This document shows, piece after piece, positions 59,051 through 64,000 of a stretch of 64,000 nt of DNA. Below the pieces are notes generated by a model that was not told the origin of the DNA, searched no databases, and was given only the letters and a program-made list of their open reading frames with translations. The first letter of the stretch is position 1. Each line of letters begins with the position of its first letter. The position numbers and the translations under genes were made by a program. This stretch comes from Anaerolineae bacterium (lineage in GTDB: Bacteria > Chloroflexota > Anaerolineae > Aggregatilineales > Phototrophicaceae), in NCBI GenBank assembly GCA_022823945.1, contig JAJEBK010000050.1, positions 1 through 64,000 of the forward strand, in the 5' to 3' direction.

Positions 59051-60367
59051 CTACATATCTTCGGCAACGGCGTCGAGAGCAGCTTGTCCCTCTTCTGTGA
59101 TGGCGGCGATGGCGGCATCGACAGAGGTCTCACCGAGGCGCAGCAAGCCAGCTTCACGACCCAGGATGTTGCTGACCTGGGCAGCAGCCAGCGACGAGAA
59201 GGGAGGACCTGTCACCGCGTAATCAAACATCGCTTCCAGGAAGTAACGTCCGGACGGCGGCGCAGGGTCGGAAGTCAGCCAGGCTTCCAAGCCTTCTGGA
59301 CGCGCTGGCGAACCGCGACCCGACAGGCTCCACATGAAGATCATGCCGTCCAGGCTGAGGTATTCACGCAGGTAGCGCCAAGCCACATCCGGCTTGTCGC
59401 TGGTCGGCGTGATGCCATAGCCGCTGCCAAATGCGCCGGTGCTGCGGGTGCCATCAGCGCCCATCGGCGTCGGCGCGACATCCCATTCAAAGTTCGCCAG
59501 CGCGCGCATGCTCGGCGTGCTCCAGGTGGCGATATGCCCCATAGCGCAAGCCCCGCTGCGGAAGGGATTCTGGTTGGGGAAGGCTTCTGATTCCGTGCCG
59601 CTGGGGGCTGCGCCGGCTTCGTGAATCAGGTTGTACCAGTGGTTGAGCGCTTCGCGGACTTCGGGCGTATCGACGGTCATCGCCGTCTCGTCATCATTCA
59701 TGGTTTGGCCGCCCCATGCGCCGACGAAGAAGCCGCCGCCGCCGTTGCCCAGGTCCAACTGGCCATCCCAGCCCCAAACGCCCATATCGGCATCGGTCAA
59801 CTCGACAGCCGCGGCCGCCATGTCTTCCATCGTCCAGTCTTCACTGGGATAGTCCATGCCGGCGGCATCAAACATATCCTTGTTATAACCGAGGATGATC
59901 GGACCATGGTCATAAGGCAGCGCGTGGATGCGGCCGTCGACGCGGTACAAACGCACCGACTCTTCCCACATGCCATCGACATTGAATTCCTCGTCAGCCG
60001 TGACGATGTCGTGAATATCGATGATGATGCCCTCATGCGCCCAGGGCGTCGCGCGGCTGCCATGCACATAGATGATATCGGGCAGGGTGCCGGCAGCTGC
60101 CCAGGCGGGTACGACATTGTTGTGGTCTGCCCAGGTGTTATAGGTGATATCGATCTTGATATCCGGATGCCGCTCCATGAAACCTTCGTCATACTCGGCC
60201 TGGCGCGGGCGGAAAGCGGCTTCCCAGTGACGCCCAAAGGTCAGCTCGACTGTGTCCTGGGCGGCGGCGATATTGCGCAGCGGACCCATGCCCGCCAAGG
60301 CAACGCCAGTGCTGCTGGCAGCCGCGAGCTTCAGAAAAGCGCGGCGCGATAGTTGCTGCTTGTTCAT
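59051..60367 (-). CDS. Sugar ABC importer solute-binding protein, Tat-type signal
   Basis: About 438 residues from the ATG at 60367 with AAAGGAA upstream. The N terminus LSRRAFLKLAAASSTGVALA is a twin-arginine signal (SRRAFLK). The mature protein is a type 1 extracellular solute-binding protein: EAAFRPRQAEYDEGFMERHP, IKIDITYNTWADHNNV, YDHGPIILGYNKDMFDAAGM, then LSLDGMIFMWSLSGRGSPAR. It should deliver an oligosaccharide to the two permeases. It is the first gene of the operon, behind a strong promoter. Given the neighbours, a fucose-containing ligand is plausible but unproven. Confidence 0.94.
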   Translation of the reverse strand: MNKQQLSRRAFLKLAAASSTGVALAGMGPLRNIAAAQDTVELTFGRHWEAAFRPRQAEYDEGFMERHPDIKIDITYNTWADHNNVVPAWAAAGTLPDIIYVHGSRATPWAHEGIIIDIHDIVTADEEFNVDGMWEESVRLYRVDGRIHALPYDHGPIILGYNKDMFDAAGMDYPSEDWTMEDMAAAAVELTDADMGVWGWDGQLDLGNGGGGFFVGAWGGQTMNDDETAMTVDTPEVREALNHWYNLIHEAGAAPSGTESEAFPNQNPFRSGACAMGHIATWSTPSMRALANFEWDVAPTPMGADGTRSTGAFGSGYGITPTSDKPDVAWRYLREYLSLDGMIFMWSLSGRGSPARPEGLEAWLTSDPAPPSGRYFLEAMFDYAVTGPPFSSLAAAQVSNILGREAGLLRLGETSVDAAIAAITEEGQAALDAVAEDM

Positions 60368-60489
60368 CACAGTTCCTTTCTCTGCAAGAATTTCTAATCG
60401 GAATGTTACTGCCGTGTGGATCGCACTTAGTCCTGGCGCACCTCCTTATGATAACAGACTGACGTCTATAAAACGACTGATGCGCTCAC

Positions 60490-60518
60490 ATTGTAGACAA
60501 GAATTGTCTGGTTGTCAA
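60490..60518 (-). promoter_or_regulatory. Promoter of the sugar importer operon with embedded operator
   Basis: On the minus strand TTGACA (60518-60513) and TACAAT (60495-60490) are separated by exactly 17 bases, a near-consensus housekeeping promoter about 120 bases before the solute-binding protein ATG. The spacer holds a perfect palindrome with a 3-base centre, AGACAATTCTTGTCT (60509-60495), which touches the -10 box. That position suits repressor binding. Confidence 0.75.
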
Positions 60519-60743
60519 AATCCTGGCCGTACCTGATTTACAGGTGCCGATGGTTGACCTCGGCAGGTCATGGTCCTTGAGTCGGAGATCAGAGAGAGGA
60601 ATCAGCCAGATGCTCCGCCTTCAAGCATTGCATGAATAGGCACAAGTCGCTGCCCGCGCCGACCAGCAATCCCGCTTTGGCGATTGAATGCCTATTGTGG
60701 TATGCTTGCCAGCGTTTGCCAGCCAGCTTGACGCGTTTTATTT
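60519..60743. other. Rest of the divergent importer / GroEL-like intergenic region
   Basis: No gene is supported here. An extended -10-like TGGTATGCT at 60698-60706 lies about 38 bases before the GroEL-like ATG and could be its promoter. No -35 box is convincing. Confidence 0.35.
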
Positions 60744-62351
60744 ATGCCTGCGCCCAAAGTCATCCATCAGCCGCAGACACAGCAAGCCCTGCAACGGGGC
60801 TTCGACCAGTTGGTGCAGGCTGTCGCGCCGACTTTGGGTCCACTGCCGCGCCGCGCCATCGCCCAAAATCTGGACAAGTTTGAGTTGCTGGACGATGCCG
60901 GCTTGATCGCCCGCCGCATCATCGCCATCCCCGATAAGCAAGCCGACGCCGGCGTCATGCTGCTGCGGCAGGCGCTGTGGAAGATACACCAGACGCTCGG
61001 TGACGGCGCAGCCACACTGGCTGTGCTCTATCTACAGATTTATACAGAAGGGCTGCGTTTTCTGGCGGCTGGCTGCGACCCCAACCGCCTGCGCGCGCAG
61101 CTGCTGCGGCTGCTGCCAGCTCTCAGCCAGCGCCTCGTTTCTGATGCCCGTCCGTTGCACAGCCAAGCCGAGCTGAGCGCTTTGGCTTTTTCTATCTGTT
61201 ATGACGAAGAGATGGCGGACAGCCTGGGCGAAATCATCTACACATTGGGGCGCTATGGGCAAGTCGATGTCCGCGCCGGACACGGTCGCCACCTGACGCA
61301 CAATTATGTCGAAGGCAGCTATTGGCGAGGCGGCGCGCAGAGCAAAGACATGCTGCGTGGCACAACGCGGGCAATCGCCGAAATGCACGATGCCGCCATC
61401 CTCGTCAGCGATGCCGAGATCGAAGAACCGGCCGAGCTCGTGCCGGTCATGCAACTGGCATTGCGCAGCGGGTTCAAACAACTGCTGCTGATCGTCAGTT
61501 CAATATCGGAAAAAGGCTTGTCGGTGGTTCTGGACAAGCGGCTGCGCGACAAAATGCAAACGCTTGTGGTCAAGCTGGATGAATTCGTCCCAGCCGACTT
61601 GCAGCAGGCAAATGCCGATATCGCGCTTTTGACTGGCGGACGGCCCATTTTGCAAGGCGCGGGCGAGACGCTGGACGATGTGCGGAAAAGCGACTTTGGC
61701 TCGGCGCGCTGGGTCTGGGCAGACGACAAAAATTTCGGATTCGCCAGTGGCCGCGGCGACCCGCATGGGATCCGAACGACGGTGCGGCGGCTGCGCAAGG
61801 CGCATGACAAAGCCAGGGACGACGACACAAGCGCGCGTCTGTTGGGGCGTTTGGGCAGGCTGAACGGCGGGCTGGCCACACTCTATGTCGGTGGCATCGC
61901 CAAAGACGAAATCCGTCAACGGAAAGACCTGGCAGAACGCACCATACGCGCATTGCGCAGCGCCATAGCGGGCGGCGTGATCCCCGGCGGAGGCGTGGCT
62001 TTGCTGGGCTGTCGCGATTGGCTGCTGCAAGAACCAGTTGCCTGTGACGAATTGGAAGCGCAAGCGGCACGGCAGATCCTGGCGAAAGCGGCGGAAGCGC
62101 CGGCGCGCCAATTGCTGCAGAATGCCGGTTATGATCCCAGCGAGATCCTGGCGGAGTTGAGCGATTGCGACAAGGCCACAGGCTTTGATGTGATGCGCGG
62201 TCGAATCGTGGATATGGCGGCGGCGGGCATCTTTGATGTCGCGCAAGTGCAAGTCGAGGCGCTGCAACGGGCGGTCATGAGCGCGGCGCTGGCCTTGACC
62301 ATCGATGTGCTGGTGCTGCATCGCGAGCCCGAAACGATGACGGAGCCGTAG
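60744..62351 (+). CDS. Divergent GroEL/Hsp60-type chaperonin paralogue
   Basis: A 535-residue chaperonin-family protein. TLGP (30-33) and GDG with D87 align with E. coli GroEL without offset, and AGGVIPGGGVALL matches the EEGVVAGGGVALI region. But GroEL's hydrolysis residues look changed: position 52 is Ala (DDAG in place of KDG) and the equivalent of D398 is Arg (AERTIRA in place of VEDALHA). GDGTTTAT is GDGAATLA. The GGM tail is absent and no groES is adjacent. It may bind ATP but turn it over poorly. The next gene starts one base after its stop. Confidence 0.85.
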   Translation: MPAPKVIHQPQTQQALQRGFDQLVQAVAPTLGPLPRRAIAQNLDKFELLDDAGLIARRIIAIPDKQADAGVMLLRQALWKIHQTLGDGAATLAVLYLQIYTEGLRFLAAGCDPNRLRAQLLRLLPALSQRLVSDARPLHSQAELSALAFSICYDEEMADSLGEIIYTLGRYGQVDVRAGHGRHLTHNYVEGSYWRGGAQSKDMLRGTTRAIAEMHDAAILVSDAEIEEPAELVPVMQLALRSGFKQLLLIVSSISEKGLSVVLDKRLRDKMQTLVVKLDEFVPADLQQANADIALLTGGRPILQGAGETLDDVRKSDFGSARWVWADDKNFGFASGRGDPHGIRTTVRRLRKAHDKARDDDTSARLLGRLGRLNGGLATLYVGGIAKDEIRQRKDLAERTIRALRSAIAGGVIPGGGVALLGCRDWLLQEPVACDELEAQAARQILAKAAEAPARQLLQNAGYDPSEILAELSDCDKATGFDVMRGRIVDMAAAGIFDVAQVQVEALQRAVMSAALALTIDVLVLHREPETMTEP

Positions 62352-62352
62352 T

Positions 62353-63186
62353 ATGGACCGGACTTATCAAGCGCTGCGGGCGGGCGACTGTGTGTATGCG
62401 GCGCGGCACAGCGGATTATGGCGCATCGACCCAGACGGCGCGCAGCGCAATCTCTTCGCCAACTGGCAAGTTGCAGATAACATTCCAGCGCTTTGCGTTG
62501 CGGCCAGGGGCGAAACTTTGCTGGCCGGGGTGCATGGCGGTGTCGCGCGCTCATTTGACGGCGGCCTCAGTTGGGAAGCAGTCGCGTTTCGTCTGCCCCC
62601 GCCACTGGTTACCTGTCTGTGCCTGGGCCCCGATTGTCTGCTGACGGGCACATTCACCGATGGCATCTTCCGTTCGGCAGATGGCGGCGCAAGCTGGCAA
62701 GCGCACAATCATGGTTTGTTTGATCACAGTGTCAACTGTCTGGCGCTGTCGCCACAATTCGCTGACGATGGCACGGTCTACGCCGGCACAAGCACGGGCA
62801 TTTACATCAGCCACAACGGCGGGCGACTCTGGCAAGATCTGGATTTTGGCAGCGGGCACGAGAATGTGCTTAGCCTGGCGGTCGCCGAAGACGGCGCGCT
62901 GTATGCTGGCTGCGAAGCGCATGGCTTGCTGCGCATAGAGGCGGCGCGAGTCGAGCAGATCGAAGTGGGCACCGGGGCGGTCAATGGACTGGCGCTGATT
63001 GCGGATGGGCTGGCTGTGCAGTTGGATGACCGCGTCATGGCATCGCAAAATGGCGGCGCAACCTGGCGGACAATCGCAGACGGCGCAGATTGCCTGGCGC
63101 TGGCTGACGATGCCTTGCTGCTGGGCATGGCGGACGGACAAATTGTGACTGTGCCAGCAAGCGACCTATGGCAAACCAATCTGTAA
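62353..63186 (+). CDS. BNR / Ycf48-like beta-propeller protein
   Basis: A 277-residue protein with about six repeats of the sialidase/BNR type: GVARSFDGGLSWEAV, GIFRSADGGASWQAH, GIYISHNGGRLWQDL and MASQNGGATWRTI show the S/T-x-D/N-G-G-x-x-W pattern. This is the fold of Ycf48-like assembly factors and related WD40-like proteins. No signal peptide is visible, which suggests a cytoplasmic partner. It begins one base after the GroEL-like gene stop, so the two are co-translated. The function is unknown; a substrate-specific role with the chaperonin is possible. Confidence 0.85.
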   Translation: MDRTYQALRAGDCVYAARHSGLWRIDPDGAQRNLFANWQVADNIPALCVAARGETLLAGVHGGVARSFDGGLSWEAVAFRLPPPLVTCLCLGPDCLLTGTFTDGIFRSADGGASWQAHNHGLFDHSVNCLALSPQFADDGTVYAGTSTGIYISHNGGRLWQDLDFGSGHENVLSLAVAEDGALYAGCEAHGLLRIEAARVEQIEVGTGAVNGLALIADGLAVQLDDRVMASQNGGATWRTIADGADCLALADDALLLGMADGQIVTVPASDLWQTNL

Positions 63187-63228
63187 AGATGAAAAACAGA
63201 GCTCCCGCTTTGTTGAAAGGATGATCAC

Positions 63229-64000
63229 ATGCATTACGAACCAACGCTGGAATCGGTGAGCGCTCACCAGGTGCCCGACTGGTACAACGATGCCAAGCTG
63301 GGCATTTTTATTCACTGGGGTCTGTATTCTGTGCCAGCCTGGGCGCCACACGGCGGCGATATCGGCGAGGTCTTCCAGAGCGGCGACATGAGCCAGTGGT
63401 TCCGCCACAATTCTTATGCCGAGTGGTATATGAACACGCTGCGATTTGACGACAGTCCCACCCGCGCCTGGCACAACCAAAATTACGGTGCCGACTTCAG
63501 CTATGATGACTTTGCTGCGGGTTTCAATTCGGCGCTCAAAAGATGGAAGCCAGCTGAGATGGCGGCTTTATTCAGTGAAGTCAACGCGCGTTATGTCGTC
63601 TTGACCAGCAAGCATCACGATGGCTTCTGCCTGTGGAAGAGCGATATTCCCTGCCCGCGCAAGAGCGGCTATCACACACAGCGCGATGTAGTCGGCGAGC
63701 TGACAGACGCCGTGCGCGCAGCTGGCATACGCATGGGCATCTATTACTCCGGCGGGCTCGACTGGGCATTCAATGACGAGCCCATCCAGGATGTGGCGGA
63801 TGTCTGGGGAACGATCGTGCAAACGCCAGAATTCGTGGACTATTCGGTCGCGCATTGGAAAGAACTGATCGACCGCTACCAACCCGCTTTGATGTGGAAC
63901 GATATCGGTTATCCGCAGGCGGCAGATTTGGGCGCGCTTTTTGCCTACTATTACAATGCCGTGCCCGAAGGCGTCATCAATGACCGCTTTACGCAGAGCC
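63229..64000 (+). CDS. GH29 alpha-L-fucosidase (3' end beyond window)
   Basis: The frame starting at the ATG at 63229 (AAAGG eight bases upstream) remains open to the right edge, about 257 residues. It begins MHYEPTLESVSAHQVPDWYN and shows the GH29 landmarks AKLGIFIHWGLYSVPAWAPH, NARYVVLTSKHHDGFCLW and MGIYYSGGLDW; YQPALMWNDIGYP likely carries the nucleophile Asp. It is a second fucosidase, only partly similar to the one at 53981, with an insertion (GDIGEVFQSGDMSQWFRHNS) after the first strand seen in one GH29 branch. No signal peptide is visible. Confidence 0.93.
   Translation, partial: MHYEPTLESVSAHQVPDWYNDAKLGIFIHWGLYSVPAWAPHGGDIGEVFQSGDMSQWFRHNSYAEWYMNTLRFDDSPTRAWHNQNYGADFSYDDFAAGFNSALKRWKPAEMAALFSEVNARYVVLTSKHHDGFCLWKSDIPCPRKSGYHTQRDVVGELTDAVRAAGIRMGIYYSGGLDWAFNDEPIQDVADVWGTIVQTPEFVDYSVAHWKELIDRYQPALMWNDIGYPQAADLGALFAYYYNAVPEGVINDRFTQS

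Overview
The window most resembles a member of the Chloroflexota (Anaerolineae-like). This rests on the mix of gene types: secreted or lipid-anchored proteins with long Thr-Pro 'TPTPT' stalks, a two-gene MarR-linked Drr-type exporter, a YceD-SigA pair, LCP and PBP1 cell-wall enzymes, many GT4 glycosyltransferases, and sulfatases with GH29 fucosidases. It is an inference, since there is no rRNA. The DNA is GC-rich and densely coding apart from two clearly AT-richer blocks that look acquired (6.36-8.12 kb and 15.7-17.6 kb).

Layout. 1-6.3 kb: partial lactonase, small coiled-coil membrane protein, MarR/ABC exporter operon, glutaminyl cyclase and glutamine synthetase with a strong terminator. 6.36-8.12 kb: a complete PvuII-type restriction-modification module (R and C on the minus strand, M divergent, C-boxes between). 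8.2-15.7 kb: class IV aminotransferase, CAP-LysM protein, ECF sigma factor, subtilase, nitrilase, GatC, DinB-like protein and LCP protein. 15.7-17.6 kb: an AAA (DUF3696-type) ATPase overlapping a PIN-like nuclease gene, a probable two-gene defence cassette. 17.7-25.4 kb: FHA protein, sulfatase, serine hydrolase, Ldh-family dehydrogenase, helical-repeat protein, cyclophilin, DUF2461. 25.5-35.3 kb: large VWA/Thr-Pro protein, glycosyltransferases, a response regulator with Glu at the phosphorylation site, a methyltransferase. 35.4-48.7 kb: S9 and M28 peptidases, DUF309, YceD, primary sigma factor, GT4, PBP1, GT2, lipoprotein-like protein, polyprenyl synthase. 48.7-64 kb: SH3 lipoprotein, Con A-like protein, tRNA-Arg, a second sulfatase/Ldh pair, a GH29 fucosidase, a sugar ABC importer with a clear promoter/operator, an FG-GAP/ASPIC protein, a divergent GroEL paralogue with a beta-propeller partner, and a second partial GH29 enzyme.

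How the genes fit together. The right-hand third (sulfatase, dehydrogenase, two fucosidases, ABC importer) reads as a locus for taking up and degrading a sulfated, fucose-containing glycan. The R-M module and the ATPase-nuclease pair lie about 8 kb apart and form a loose defence region. Intergenic spaces on the right carry a family of GC-rich palindromic elements with CTACCCC termini; one of them appears to have supplied both the ribosome binding site and the N-terminal codons of a neighbouring gene.
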